From the NCBI RefSeq assembly GCF_034113385.1, contig NZ_JAXEXL010000009.1:87788-151787 (forward strand): a DNA stretch of 64,000 nucleotides. Direction: 5' to 3'. Both the position numbers and the translations under genes were made by a program. The first letter of the stretch is position 1. The number at the start of each line of letters is the position of its first letter. This document shows positions 36,631 to 46,336 of the stretch, piece by piece. Source of the DNA: Atopobium sp034113385. Its GTDB lineage: Bacteria > Actinomycetota > Coriobacteriia > Coriobacteriales > Atopobiaceae. Under the pieces are notes generated by a model. It saw only the letters and a program-made list of their open reading frames with translations, was not told the origin of the DNA and did no database searches.

Positions 36631-37488
36631 CTAGGAATCTGAGGTTGTATCAGTGCCTGGTGCATCAGGCATCTTGGTAAGAAGCTCTATGGCATCAGGT
36701 AGCAAACCTTCTGGAAGAACGTCTTCAAAGGTGCCTGCATCTACAGCGGCAGCAATGGCAGGATCAATAGGCAAGCGACCTAAAACGGGAATGTGATACT
36801 CAGTAGCGGTTTCATCCACATGGCTTTTGCCAAAAAGTTCAATCTTTTTACCGCAATCAGGGCAGGTAACATAGCTCATATTTTCTATGAGACCCAATAC
36901 GGGAATATTCATCATTTGAGCCATACGGACAGCCTTACCCACAATCATACGAGCTAAGTCCTGAGGTGAACTAACAATAATCACGCCTTCACAGGGAAGG
37001 GACTTAAATACCGTGAGTGCTACATCACCTGTTCCTGGAGGCATGTCTACGAGTAGGTAGTCTACACTGCCCCAACTGGTTTCACTCCAGAACTGACGAA
37101 TGGCACCTGCTAAAACAGGTCCACGCCAAATGACGGGGTCGGACTCATGTTTGAGGACTAAATTAGCGCTCATAATTTTGATAGCGTTTTTAGATACGTT
37201 GGGCAAAAGTAGGTTACCAATACCAGTAGCGTGTTTACCGGACATACCAAACATTTTTGGAATGGAAGGACCGGTAATATCTGCATCTAAAATACCCACG
37301 CGATACCCTGCGCGCATAAGATTGATTGCCAAAATACCTGTAACCATAGACTTACCAACGCCACCTTTGCCAGATACAACGCCAATGACATGTTTTACAT
37401 GCGATAAGTCATTTTGAGCATACGTATCAGATGGCTTGCCATTGCTGCCAGTCATAGTAATGGGATGATCATCTGAGCATGTGGCCAT
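36631..37488 (-). CDS. mrp: Mrp/NBP35 family Fe-S carrier ATPase
   Basis: A 285-aa P-loop ATPase that carries iron-sulfur clusters to target proteins. The deviant Walker A is VSGKGGVGKSMV, then DADITGPSIPKMFG, LLVDMPPGTGD and the CxxC of YVTCPDCGKK, which in this family binds a bridging cluster. It is divergent from the NifU-like gene 306 bp away, so two Fe-S-related transcription units face outward from one intergenic region. It leads the minus-strand group with two flavoproteins. Confidence 0.93.
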   Translation of the reverse strand: MATCSDDHPITMTGSNGKPSDTYAQNDLSHVKHVIGVVSGKGGVGKSMVTGILAINLMRAGYRVGILDADITGPSIPKMFGMSGKHATGIGNLLLPNVSKNAIKIMSANLVLKHESDPVIWRGPVLAGAIRQFWSETSWGSVDYLLVDMPPGTGDVALTVFKSLPCEGVIIVSSPQDLARMIVGKAVRMAQMMNIPVLGLIENMSYVTCPDCGKKIELFGKSHVDETATEYHIPVLGRLPIDPAIAAAVDAGTFEDVLPEGLLPDAIELLTKMPDAPGTDTTSDS

Positions 37489-37740
37489 GGATAGTCCTTC
37501 CTATACCAACGCACCAGTAGAGCTTTGCTTGTGCGCGTGATTATGTATGTATCAGTTGCATTCTACCCTCTCAAGGCAGCTTCTCTCATAGGTATTGCGT
37601 GTGTATCTATTTCCTACTAAAAAGCAGTGATTTGATTGACTAGGAAACACTGTGCAACTATGCAGTTTACGTGCATAAAAATGTCAACTCAGAGCAATTG
37701 TTTTTATAAATTGAGGTGTTTTTTGGTTATGATAGAAAGA

Positions 37741-37777
37741 GTTCGAAGGAGGGGGATAGCAATACTGCTGTCTCGAA
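37741..37777 (+). promoter_or_regulatory. Leader hairpin before the NifU-like gene
   Basis: GTTCGA (37741-37746) pairs with TCGAAC (37772-37777), and the inner GATAGCA pairs with TGCTGTC with one G-U pair. The outer stem contains an AGGAGGGGG run that is not the ribosome site of the gene (that is GAGAGGAG at 37783). A TATGAT-like -10 lies at 37728-37733, without a good -35. The rest of the 306-bp divergent gap shows nothing recognisable. Confidence 0.4.
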
Positions 37778-37794
37778 CGAACGAGAGGAGTTCC

Positions 37795-38487
37795 ATGCAA
37801 TATTCAGCGGAAGTGGAGCACATGTGTCCCGTTGCTAAGGGTGCATACCACGGTCCCGCCCCAATCCCTGAAGAGGGTAAGTGGGTTCAGGCCAAGCAAA
37901 TTGGCGACATTTCGGGTTATACGCACGGTGTTGGTTGGTGCGCACCCCAGCAGGGTGCCTGCAAGCTGAGCCTTAATGTCAAAGATGGTGTCATTGAGGA
38001 GGCACTTGTCGAGACGATTGGTTGCTCGGGCATGACTCACTCTGCTGCTATGGCAGCCGAGATTTTGCCGGGCAAAACCATTCTTGAGGCGCTTAATACA
38101 GACTTGGTATGCGATGCCATTAACGTTGCTATGCGCGAGCTGTTCCTGCAAATCGTTTACGGTCGTACCCAAACCGCTTTCTCTGAGGGCGGACTTCCTG
38201 TGGGTACCGGTCTTGACGATTTGGGCAAGGGCCTTCGCTCCATGGTTGGCACCACGTATGGTACCAAGGAAAAGGGTGCCCGCTACCTTGAGCTTACTCA
38301 GGGCTATGTCACGCATCTTGCTCTTAACGAGAAAAACGAGATTATTGGTTTTGAGTTCCTTAACCTGGGCAAATTTACGGATGCTCTGAAGAAGGGCGTT
38401 GATCCCAAGAAGGCAGTAGACGACGCAATGGGTCGTTATGGTCAGTGGGATAATCCTGCCAAGGTTATCGATCCTCGCGAAGAGTAA
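37795..38487 (+). CDS. NifU-like iron-sulfur scaffold protein
   Basis: A 230-aa protein related to NifU/IscU scaffolds. It has conserved cysteines at residues 11, 49, 56, 77 and 106, in CPVAKGAYHG, GVGWCAPQQGACKLSL, TIGCSGMTHSA and DLVCDAINVA. It differs from IscU by its longer C-terminal half. ATG37795 follows GAGAGGAG; upstream in-frame starts add poorly conserved sequence. It is cotranscribed with a GGGtGRT protein 15 nt downstream, a pairing I know from anaerobes. The function is inferred as Fe-S or metal-cofactor assembly. Confidence 0.82.
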   Translation: MQYSAEVEHMCPVAKGAYHGPAPIPEEGKWVQAKQIGDISGYTHGVGWCAPQQGACKLSLNVKDGVIEEALVETIGCSGMTHSAAMAAEILPGKTILEALNTDLVCDAINVAMRELFLQIVYGRTQTAFSEGGLPVGTGLDDLGKGLRSMVGTTYGTKEKGARYLELTQGYVTHLALNEKNEIIGFEFLNLGKFTDALKKGVDPKKAVDDAMGRYGQWDNPAKVIDPREE

Positions 38488-38502
38488 GAAGGGAGCAAGA
38501 AT

Positions 38503-39519
38503 ATGGCAGTTACATTTGAAGGCTATGAGCGTCGTATTGACACTATCAACAAGGCCTTGGCTGAGTATGGCATTGCTTCCTTAGAAGAGGCAGAGCAGCT
38601 GTGTGTGGACAAGGGTTTTAATCCTCGTGAGATTGTAATGGGCGTTCAGTCCATTGCATTTGAAAACGCTGCATGGGCCTATACCTTGGGTTGCGCAATT
38701 GCACTTAAGAAGGCCGAGAAGGGCGAGGTTACCAATGCGTCAGAGGCAGCTTCTGCCATTGGCATTGGCTTGCAGGCATTTTGTGTACCTGGTTCTGTTG
38801 CTGATGACCGTAAGGTTGGTTTGGGTCACGGTAACCTTGGCGCCATGCTCTTAGGTGAAGACACCGAGTGCTTTGCATTTTTGGCTGGTCACGAGTCTTT
38901 TGCTGCTGCAGAAGGCGCAATTGGTATTGCTAACAATGCCAATAAGGCTCGCAAGAGGCCCCTACGCGTTATCCTTAACGGCCTTGGCAAGGATGCTGCA
39001 CAGATTATTGCTCGCATCAATGGCTTTACCTATGTAAAGACCCAATTTGATTACTATACGGGTGAGCTTACGGTTGTAGAGAAAATCGCATATTCTGATG
39101 GTCCTCGTGCAGCTGTAAACTGCTATGGCTCTGATGATGTTCGTGAGGGCGTAGCCATTATGTGGCATGAGAACGTAGATATCTCCATTACGGGTAACTC
39201 TACTAACCCCACACGCTTCCAGCATCCCGTTGCTGGTACGTATAAAAAAGAGCGTTCGGCTGCTGGTAAGAAGTACTTCTCGGTAGCTTCTGGTGGTGGT
39301 ACTGGTCGTACTTTGCACCCCGATAACATGGGTGCTGGTCCTGCTTCTTACGGCATGACCGATACCATGGGTCGTATGCACTCTGATGCTCAGTTTGCAG
39401 GTTCCAGCTCTGTACCTGCTCACGTAGACATGATGGGTCTTATTGGCATGGGTAATAATCCTATGGTTGGTGCTACGGTTGCATGTGCCGTTGCTCTTAA
39501 TGAGGCACTGAATAAGTAA
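38503..39519 (+). CDS. GGGtGRT protein
   Basis: A 338-aa protein named after its motif, here SGGGTGRT at residues 263-270. Other conserved stretches are KVGLGHGNLGAMLLGEDTEC, LAGHESFAAAEGAIGIANNA and the C-terminal GLIGMGNNPMVGATVACAVA. Cysteines lie at 34, 64, 94, 123 and 207. No biochemical function is established to my knowledge; repeated association with NifU-like scaffolds suggests a role with iron-sulfur or another metal cofactor. AAGAAGGGAG precedes the ATG. Strong codon bias suggests high expression. Confidence 0.85.
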   Translation: MAVTFEGYERRIDTINKALAEYGIASLEEAEQLCVDKGFNPREIVMGVQSIAFENAAWAYTLGCAIALKKAEKGEVTNASEAASAIGIGLQAFCVPGSVADDRKVGLGHGNLGAMLLGEDTECFAFLAGHESFAAAEGAIGIANNANKARKRPLRVILNGLGKDAAQIIARINGFTYVKTQFDYYTGELTVVEKIAYSDGPRAAVNCYGSDDVREGVAIMWHENVDISITGNSTNPTRFQHPVAGTYKKERSAAGKKYFSVASGGGTGRTLHPDNMGAGPASYGMTDTMGRMHSDAQFAGSSSVPAHVDMMGLIGMGNNPMVGATVACAVALNEALNK

Positions 39520-39571
39520 GTAGATACCCAGCATTGCGATGCCGGCAGTGTGGGTATCTCTTGAGGTTGTG

Positions 39572-39602
39572 GGCTGTCACCTTGGTGGCAGCCTGCTTTT
39601 GT
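39572..39602 (+). terminator. Terminator after the GGGtGRT gene
   Basis: GGCTGTCACC and GGTGGCAGCC pair with one G-U, followed by TGCTTTTG. A second stem, GATACCCA…TGGGTATC, lies just before it (about 39523-39558). Confidence 0.8.
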
Positions 39603-39763
39603 TATAGGAACCTTGGGTGCTAGAAAAAGTGTGTGAAGGTTCTTGTGAGCGCCCGCTCTTTGCAAGGCCATCCTGTCTGTTGGGTAGACTAAAGAGCTAG
39701 CATAGTACTCAGGCTATATAGGTACATTGGTATGGCTTGTTACATTCTTTAGTAAGGGAAAAC

Positions 39764-42661
39764 ATGTCGTCAAATTCTATTGTTATCCGCGGCGCGCGCG
39801 AGCACAATTTGCGTGATGTAGACGTTTCCATTCCGCGTGACAAATTGGTGGTTATTACGGGCTTGTCGGGATCTGGTAAGTCCAGTCTTGCATTTGACAC
39901 CATTTATGCAGAAGGGCAGCGCCGTTATGTGGAGTCTTTGTCCAGCTATGCTCGCATGTTCTTGGGTCAGATGGACAAACCCGACCTTGATTCTATTGAC
40001 GGTCTTTCTCCTGCAGTTTCTATTGATCAAAAAACAACAAGTCGTAATCCGCGTTCTACTGTGGGTACGGTTACAGAAATCTATGATTATCTCCGTTTGC
40101 TCTATGCGCGCATTGGTGTGCCACACTGCCCGGAGTGTGGGCGAGTTATTGAGCGTCAAACAACTGACCAGGTGGCTGATAAGGTCTTAGAAGCTGGACA
40201 AGGTTGTCGTGCTTTGGTATTGGCGCCCGTAGTTTTGGGTCGCAAGGGTGAGTACACCAAGTTGTTTGAGGATTTAAGAGCAGAAGGCTTTTCTCGTGTT
40301 CGTATTGATGGAGAAGTTCGCGAGCTTGAAGAGCCCATTAAGCTGGATAAGAAGTTCAAGCACACCATTGAGGTTGTGGTAGACCGCATTGTTATTCGTG
40401 AAAACTCACTGGGTCGCATTGCAGAAGCGGTAGAACATGCGACGCGTTTGGCTGCTGGTCGCGTAAGCTTTTATTTGCTGCCTGATCGTGGTGCTCAAGA
40501 AGGCGCAGAAGGTGAGTTGCTCAGCTATTCTTTGGCATTGGCCTGTCCTGAGCACGGCCATTCCATTGATGATCTTCAGCCGCGTGATTTTTCATTTAAT
40601 GCACCGTATGGCGCTTGCCCCGACTGTGATGGTTTAGGTACAAGGCGTACAGTAGATGTAGAAGCTCTTATCGAGAACCCAACCCTGTCTGTTTCTGAAG
40701 GCGTGTTTGGCTCCATTTTTGGTAATTCCAACTATTATCCGCAGATTTTCTCGGCAGTTTGTACGCATATGGGCGAGAAGGACACAACACCGTGGAACAA
40801 GCTTAAGGAAAAGACTCAAAACGCTTTGCTTAATGGCTTGGGGGAGACTAAGATTCGTGTGGATTATCACACGCGTGATGGTCGTGATACCCACTGGTTT
40901 ACCAAGTTTTCTGGCGTACGCCACATTTTGTTTGAGAAATACCAAGAGACGTCATCTGAAACCATGAAGACGCACTTGGAAAAGTATATTACTGAGGCTT
41001 TGTGTACTACCTGTCACGGTGCTCGCTTAAAACCTGAGTATCTTGCGGTTACGGTTGGCGATAAAAACATCCAACAAGTCTGTGATCTTTCTTGCGCAGA
41101 CGCTCTTGATTTCTTTGAAGCTCTGGTACTTACGGAACGCCAGCAGCTTATTGGTGCTGCTATCGTTCGGGAAATTGTGGCTCGTTTACACTTCATGGTT
41201 AATGTTGGTCTTGACTATCTGACCTTGAGTCGCGCTGCCGCTACACTTTCTGGCGGAGAGGCTCAGCGCATTCGCTTGGCTACACAAATTGGCGCTGGTC
41301 TGATGGGTGTGCTGTATATTTTGGATGAGCCTTCTATTGGCTTACATCAACGTGACAATGACCGTCTTATCCAAACCTTGCAGCGCCTCCGTGATATGGG
41401 CAATACGGTTATTGTGGTTGAGCACGATGAAGATACTATTCGTGCAGCGGATTACGTTATTGATATGGGTCCTGGTGCAGGTGAGCTGGGCGGCAAGGTT
41501 GTTGCTGTGGGTACACCTCAGCAGATTATGGACAGTCCTGACTCGCTGACGGGTGCGTATCTTACGGGCCAGCGTATGATTGCGCTGCCAGAAAAACGCC
41601 GTAACCCTCGTCGTGGTGCGCTTAAGATTGTTGGCGCTACCGCTAACAACCTCAAGAATGTCTCGGCAAAAATCGAGTACGGCACGCTTACCGTTGTAAC
41701 TGGCGTATCAGGCTCGGGTAAGTCTTCCTTGGTAACGGATACTATCGCACCTGCGCTTACCAATGATGTACAGCGTTCTAAGCGACGTGTGGGTCCCTAT
41801 AAAAAGATTACGGGTCTTGTGGACGCTGAAGGACACAAGCTTATTGATAAGGTTATTGATATTGACCAGTCTCCCATTGGGCGCACGCCACGCTCCAACC
41901 CTGCCACCTATATTGGTTTGTGGGATGATTTGCGTGCTCTTTTTGCCTCTACGCCTGAGTCGCGCGCTCGTGGTTATAGTCCTGGTCGTTTTTCATTTAA
42001 TGTATCGGGTGGTCGTTGCGAGGCGTGTAAGGGCGATGGCCAAATTAAGATTGAAATGAACTTCCTGCCAGACATTTATGTCCCTTGTGAAGTATGCCAT
42101 GGTAAACGCTATAACCGAGAAACCCTTGAAGTTTTATACCATGGTAAGTCTATTTCCGATGTGTTGGAAATGACGGTTCATGAGGCGTTGGTGTTCTTTG
42201 CCAATATTCCTCGCATCAAAAATAAGCTCCAAACCTTGTATGATGTAGGCTTGGGCTATGTGCATTTAGGACAGCCTGCCACCACACTTTCTGGCGGAGA
42301 AGCCCAGCGTGTAAAGCTGGCTAAGGAGCTTCATCGTCAGCAAACAGGTAAAACCTTCTATATTTTGGATGAGCCTACGACGGGCTTGCATTTTGAGGAT
42401 GTTTGCCAGTTAGTAAGCGTGCTTCAAAAGCTAGTGGATGCTGGCAATACCGTTTTGGTCATTGAACATAATTTGGATGTTATCAAAATGGCAGATCGTA
42501 TTTTGGATCTTGGACCCGAAGGCGGGGCTGGTGGAGGTACCATTGTTGGATATGGTACACCCGAGCAAATTGTTAAGATTGAGCAAAGCCAAACGGGTAA
42601 GTATCTAGCGCCCATCTTAAAGCGCGACCGAGCACGAGCAAAACAGCTGGCAAAGGAGTAG
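39764..42661 (+). CDS. uvrA: Excinuclease ABC subunit A
   Basis: A 965-aa UvrA, the damage sensor of nucleotide excision repair. It has two ABC ATPase modules: Walker A GLSGSGKSSLAFDT near residue 30 and GVSGSGKSSLVTDT near 645, with signatures LSGGEAQRIRLA and LSGGEAQRVKLA. Zinc-finger cysteines are seen in CPECGR, CPDCDG, CTTCHG and CEACKGDG…CEVCHG. ATG39764 is preferred because AAGGGAA lies before it and the family begins close to IVIRGAREHNL. Confidence 0.97.
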   Translation: MSSNSIVIRGAREHNLRDVDVSIPRDKLVVITGLSGSGKSSLAFDTIYAEGQRRYVESLSSYARMFLGQMDKPDLDSIDGLSPAVSIDQKTTSRNPRSTVGTVTEIYDYLRLLYARIGVPHCPECGRVIERQTTDQVADKVLEAGQGCRALVLAPVVLGRKGEYTKLFEDLRAEGFSRVRIDGEVRELEEPIKLDKKFKHTIEVVVDRIVIRENSLGRIAEAVEHATRLAAGRVSFYLLPDRGAQEGAEGELLSYSLALACPEHGHSIDDLQPRDFSFNAPYGACPDCDGLGTRRTVDVEALIENPTLSVSEGVFGSIFGNSNYYPQIFSAVCTHMGEKDTTPWNKLKEKTQNALLNGLGETKIRVDYHTRDGRDTHWFTKFSGVRHILFEKYQETSSETMKTHLEKYITEALCTTCHGARLKPEYLAVTVGDKNIQQVCDLSCADALDFFEALVLTERQQLIGAAIVREIVARLHFMVNVGLDYLTLSRAAATLSGGEAQRIRLATQIGAGLMGVLYILDEPSIGLHQRDNDRLIQTLQRLRDMGNTVIVVEHDEDTIRAADYVIDMGPGAGELGGKVVAVGTPQQIMDSPDSLTGAYLTGQRMIALPEKRRNPRRGALKIVGATANNLKNVSAKIEYGTLTVVTGVSGSGKSSLVTDTIAPALTNDVQRSKRRVGPYKKITGLVDAEGHKLIDKVIDIDQSPIGRTPRSNPATYIGLWDDLRALFASTPESRARGYSPGRFSFNVSGGRCEACKGDGQIKIEMNFLPDIYVPCEVCHGKRYNRETLEVLYHGKSISDVLEMTVHEALVFFANIPRIKNKLQTLYDVGLGYVHLGQPATTLSGGEAQRVKLAKELHRQQTGKTFYILDEPTTGLHFEDVCQLVSVLQKLVDAGNTVLVIEHNLDVIKMADRILDLGPEGGAGGGTIVGYGTPEQIVKIEQSQTGKYLAPILKRDRARAKQLAKE

Positions 42662-42664
42662 TTG

Positions 42665-43186
42665 GTGGCACGCAAGCAAAAGGTTTCTAAAACCAATGCC
42701 ATGCGCGAGTTGGAGCAAGGTGGGGTAGCGTATCGTACGCTTACCTATGACGCCAACAACGAGGACCTTTCTACAGGCGTAGGAGTTCGTATTGCCGAGT
42801 TTTTGGGCGAGGATGTGGACGCCGCATTCAAGACCCTTGTGACCACCACGTCTTCAGGTGGTTATGTGGTGTGCTGTATTCCCGTTGCTCGTGAGCTTGA
42901 CCTTAAAAAAGCTGCCGCTGCAGCTGGCGAGAAAAGCTTGGCTATGCTGCCCATGAAGGACCTAGAAGCAACTACCGGCTATATGCGTGGGGGCTGCTCT
43001 CCCGTGGGTATGAAGAAGCAATTTCTTACATTGTTAGACGAGACGGCACAGCTCTTTGATGAAATTGGCATCTCTGGTGGCAGGCGTGGCCTTTCTTTGC
43101 AGCTCAATCCTGAGGAACTTGCTCATTTTATTAACGCTACCTTTGCGGATATTACACGAGACGGAGAGTACCATGTACACCCCTAA
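42665..43186 (+). CDS. ybaK: Cys-tRNA(Pro)/Cys-tRNA(Cys) deacylase, YbaK/EbsC family
   Basis: A 173-aa editing-domain protein that removes mischarged cysteine from tRNA-Pro. Family features are FKTLVTTTSSGGYVVCCIPV, the conserved Lys/Asp-rich LDLKKAAAAAGEKSLAML and the loop GYMRGGCSPVGMKKQ. GTG42665 is preferred to TTG42662 because AAAGGAG then has 6-nt spacing. The 3' end overlaps murJ by 14 nt. Confidence 0.9.
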   Translation: MARKQKVSKTNAMRELEQGGVAYRTLTYDANNEDLSTGVGVRIAEFLGEDVDAAFKTLVTTTSSGGYVVCCIPVARELDLKKAAAAAGEKSLAMLPMKDLEATTGYMRGGCSPVGMKKQFLTLLDETAQLFDEIGISGGRRGLSLQLNPEELAHFINATFADITRDGEYHVHP

Positions 43187-44828
43187 GCATATGAGGGATG
43201 TGTCTGCTTCCAAGAGCGCTCCTGCTTCTAGCTCTCAGCTGAACTCAACTGCCGGTATTGGTAAGTCTGCAGCGTTAATGAGTGGCTTGGTTATGCTCAG
43301 TCGCATTACCGGGTTTTTTCGCACCTGGGGACAGGCGTATGCACTTGGTGTAACTATTGTTTCGAGTGCGTATACTGTGGCAAATAATCTACCCAATCAA
43401 CTGTATGAATTGGTTATGGGCGGCATGCTTATTACGGCATTTTTGCCCGTATACATGTCAATTAAAGAGAAGGCTGGACGTGAAGGCGCAAATAGCTATG
43501 CGTCTAATCTAACCTCGCTTGTTGTGCTGCTTATGGGAGTCGTAGCACTTTTGGGATTTGTGTTTGCGGGTCAAGTTATTTGGACGCAATCTTTTAGTGC
43601 TAAGGCGGACTTTGATGCTCCTCTTACCACACTGTTCTTTAGATTCTTCGTCATTGAGGTTGTGCTGTACGCGCTGTCTTCTCTTTTGTCAGGCATTCTC
43701 AATGCGGAGCGTGAATACTTTTGGAGTAATGCTGCTCCTATTTTTAACAATTTTATTTGTACCGCATCGTTTGTGCTCTATGCGGTGTTGCACGCCACTC
43801 ATCCAACGTGGGCACTTATGTGTTTAGCAATTGGTAATCCTTTGGGTGTGGCGGTGCAGGTGGTTGTACAGATTCCAGCACTGCGCAAGATGGGTGTACG
43901 TATCCGTCCCTATGTAGACTTCAAAGATCCCGGCATTAAAGAAACCCTTTCTATTGGCATTCCTTCGTTAGTGCTTACGGGCTGTAGCTTTGTGACTTAT
44001 TCCGTACAAACCTCGAGTGTTTTGTCTGTTATGGCAACAGGCGCCTCCATCGCGTATTATGCACGCCTGTGGTATACCTTGCCCTATGCAATTTTAGCAA
44101 TTCCTATTACGACAGCTATGTTTACCGAGCTTTCTGAAGCAGTGGCTCACAACAATATGGATGAGTATAAACGTGGTGTATCTGGTGGCACCAGCCAGAT
44201 ACTCTTCTTTCTTATTCCGTTTGCCCTGTATTTGATTGTTTTTGCGCGCCCGCTATCCATGCTGTTAGGTGCAGGGCGTTTTGAGCCACAAGACCTTGCT
44301 CATGTGGCAGAATACCTTGCTGCCTTATCGGTGGCTTTGCCGTTATATGGCGTATGTACCTATCTGCAAAAGGTCTGCTCGTCTTTGCGCAAGATGGGCG
44401 TTTTGGCATGGTCTTCTATTGTGGCGAGTGTCATTCAGGTAGCGCAATGTTTACTTTTGACAGAACGCTTTGGTCTTATGAACGTAGCACTCAGTTCATT
44501 GGTATTTTTTGCAGTGGTAGATGTGGTTACGTTTTGGAGTTTACGCAAGCAGTTGCGAGGTATTGGTCTGGTAGGAATTGGTGCCTCATGTGCGCGCTCG
44601 GTACTCGTAGGTCTAGCGGGTGCATTCGTTGGTGCTATGGTAGTTTTTGCTGCCAGCCAAGCAGGTTTTCTCAATAGCACCCTGCATGCGCTGCTCGTTA
44701 CGATAGTGGGGGGCTTGCCGTCGCTTTTGATTACCTTTGGTATTGCTGTTGCATGTAAGTTCCCAGAAGCACACATGATTCGCACACTTTTAGGCAGATG
44801 TATTCCATCTTTGCGTGTCGCTCGCTAG
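43173..44828 (+). CDS. murJ: MurJ/MviN lipid II flippase
   Basis: A 551-aa integral membrane protein of the MATE-like MOP superfamily that flips lipid II for peptidoglycan synthesis. It has about 14 membrane segments and a ~35-residue Ser/Ala-rich cytosolic start. Family motifs are SRITGFFRTWGQAYALG and NLPNQLYELVMGGMLITAFLPVY (ends quoted: NLPNQLYELVMGG). ATG43173 follows ACGGAGAG; an upstream frame lies inside ybaK. Confidence 0.92.
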   Translation: MYTPKHMRDVSASKSAPASSSQLNSTAGIGKSAALMSGLVMLSRITGFFRTWGQAYALGVTIVSSAYTVANNLPNQLYELVMGGMLITAFLPVYMSIKEKAGREGANSYASNLTSLVVLLMGVVALLGFVFAGQVIWTQSFSAKADFDAPLTTLFFRFFVIEVVLYALSSLLSGILNAEREYFWSNAAPIFNNFICTASFVLYAVLHATHPTWALMCLAIGNPLGVAVQVVVQIPALRKMGVRIRPYVDFKDPGIKETLSIGIPSLVLTGCSFVTYSVQTSSVLSVMATGASIAYYARLWYTLPYAILAIPITTAMFTELSEAVAHNNMDEYKRGVSGGTSQILFFLIPFALYLIVFARPLSMLLGAGRFEPQDLAHVAEYLAALSVALPLYGVCTYLQKVCSSLRKMGVLAWSSIVASVIQVAQCLLLTERFGLMNVALSSLVFFAVVDVVTFWSLRKQLRGIGLVGIGASCARSVLVGLAGAFVGAMVVFAASQAGFLNSTLHALLVTIVGGLPSLLITFGIAVACKFPEAHMIRTLLGRCIPSLRVAR

Positions 44829-44957
44829 AAAAATAAGCCTTCTCACCTGCATTTGATGAGTTTTATTACAAGTTAGGTACCCCATTGGTTACGTGATTGT
44901 TTCAAAATGGCCGATGCCAAGAAATTCAGCTTATTTTCGCTTAAAAATGTCACCTAC

Positions 44958-44974
44958 GCACTCACCGGGAGTGC
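44958..44974 (+). promoter_or_regulatory. Small hairpin in the livJ leader
   Basis: GCACTC, an ACCGG loop and GAGTGC, 8 nt before GTTCGAAGGAGG, the ribosome site of livJ. The palindrome GAGTGCACTC (44969-44978) overlaps it. The 170-bp gap shows no clear promoter. Confidence 0.35.
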
Positions 44975-44998
44975 ACTCGACGTTCGAAGGAGGAAGAG

Positions 44999-46216
44999 AT
45001 GGATTTTAGTAATGTGTCAAGAAGGAATTTCGTCAAACTAGTTGGGGCTTCGAGCGTCATTAGCATTACTGGCTTAGCCGGTTGCTCAAGCGCAGGTACG
45101 CCTGCTGCAGACGCAAGTGGCGCTTTTAAGATTGGTTCCATTGGTCCTGTTACTGGTGCGGCTGCTATTTATGGTAATGCTACCAAGGCTGGCGCTCAGA
45201 TTGCTATCGATGAGGTTAACAAGGGCAACGGCGTAAAGTTTGATTTTAATTATCAGGACGACGAAAACGATTCCGAGAAGTCCGTTAACGCATACAACAA
45301 CCTCAAAGACTGGGGTATGCAAATCTTGGTAGGTTGTACCACCACAGCTCCTACCCTTGCTGTTACCTCTGAATCAAGCTCAGACAATCTGTTCCAGCTT
45401 ACACCATCTGCATCCGCTACGGATGTTATTGGTGGTCAGCCTGATGTAGACGGCAACGTTTCTGTACAGCGCAAAAAGAACGTTTTTCAAATGTGCTTTA
45501 CCGATCCTAACCAGGGTACTGCTGCAGCAAAGTATGTGAACGATCAAAAGCTGGGCACCAAGATTGCCGTTATCTACAATAACTCTGATCCTTATTCTAC
45601 AGGCGTTTATAAGAAGTTTATGTCCGAGGCTAAGGAGCTTGGCCTGACTGTCGTAGCAGAATCTACCTTTACTGATGATTCTGCAACTGACTTTTCGGTA
45701 CAGCTTAACAAGGCTAAGTCCGCCGAGGCAGACCTTGTCTTCTTGCCAATCTATTATCAGCCTGCTTCATTGATCTTGACTCAGGCTAATCAAATGGGTT
45801 ATGCACCTAAGTTCTTTGGTGTAGATGGCCTTGATGGTCTTCTGACCTTGGAAGGTTTTGACAAGTCACTGGCAGAGGGCGTTATGTTGCTTACTCCCTT
45901 TACCGCAGACGCTACGGATGAGAAGACCAAAAACTTTGTAAAGACATACCAAGAGCAATACGATGGCACACCTAACCAGTTTGCTGCCGATGCATACGAC
46001 TGCGTGTATGTTATCAAGCAAGCTATCGAGAAAAGCGGCGTAACTGCCGATATGTCCTTCTCGGATATTTGCAACAAATTGGTAGAAACCATCACATCCT
46101 CTGACTTTAGCTTTGATGGTTTGACGGGCGCGGGCATGACCTGGTCCGACACAGGTGAGGTTTCTAAGCAGCCTAAGGGCATGGTTATTAAGAACGGCGC
46201 TTACGTGGGAATGTAA
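44999..46216 (+). CDS. livJ: Branched-chain amino-acid ABC transporter substrate-binding lipoprotein
   Basis: A 405-aa Leu/Ile/Val-binding protein (periplasmic-binding fold type I). The N-terminus carries SRRNFVKLVG (twin arginine), a hydrophobic core and the lipobox LAGC. Core: FKIGSIGPVTGAAAIYGNAT, GAQIAIDEVN, GCTTTAPTLAVTSE and YDCVYVIKQAIE. It is first in the complete cluster livJ-H-M-G-F. A terminator-like hairpin follows before livH. Family members also bind other amino acids, amides or urea, so the ligand is not certain. Confidence 0.92.
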   Translation: MDFSNVSRRNFVKLVGASSVISITGLAGCSSAGTPAADASGAFKIGSIGPVTGAAAIYGNATKAGAQIAIDEVNKGNGVKFDFNYQDDENDSEKSVNAYNNLKDWGMQILVGCTTTAPTLAVTSESSSDNLFQLTPSASATDVIGGQPDVDGNVSVQRKKNVFQMCFTDPNQGTAAAKYVNDQKLGTKIAVIYNNSDPYSTGVYKKFMSEAKELGLTVVAESTFTDDSATDFSVQLNKAKSAEADLVFLPIYYQPASLILTQANQMGYAPKFFGVDGLDGLLTLEGFDKSLAEGVMLLTPFTADATDEKTKNFVKTYQEQYDGTPNQFAADAYDCVYVIKQAIEKSGVTADMSFSDICNKLVETITSSDFSFDGLTGAGMTWSDTGEVSKQPKGMVIKNGAYVGM

Positions 46217-46238
46217 TTTCACGTAAGAGTCGATGAAC

Positions 46239-46274
46239 AGCGGAGATTGCTCTATGGCAGTCTCCGCTTCTTGT
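46239..46274 (+). terminator. Intercistronic hairpin between livJ and livH
   Basis: AGCGGAGATTGC and GCAGTCTCCGCT pair around a 6-nt loop, then TCTTGT. It probably limits read-through from livJ. Confidence 0.65.
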
Positions 46275-46336
46275 ACGATGCAATTTTTAATATAAGGCTG
46301 CATACAGTAGCAGCTACGTGGTGAAAGGAGTGCGGG

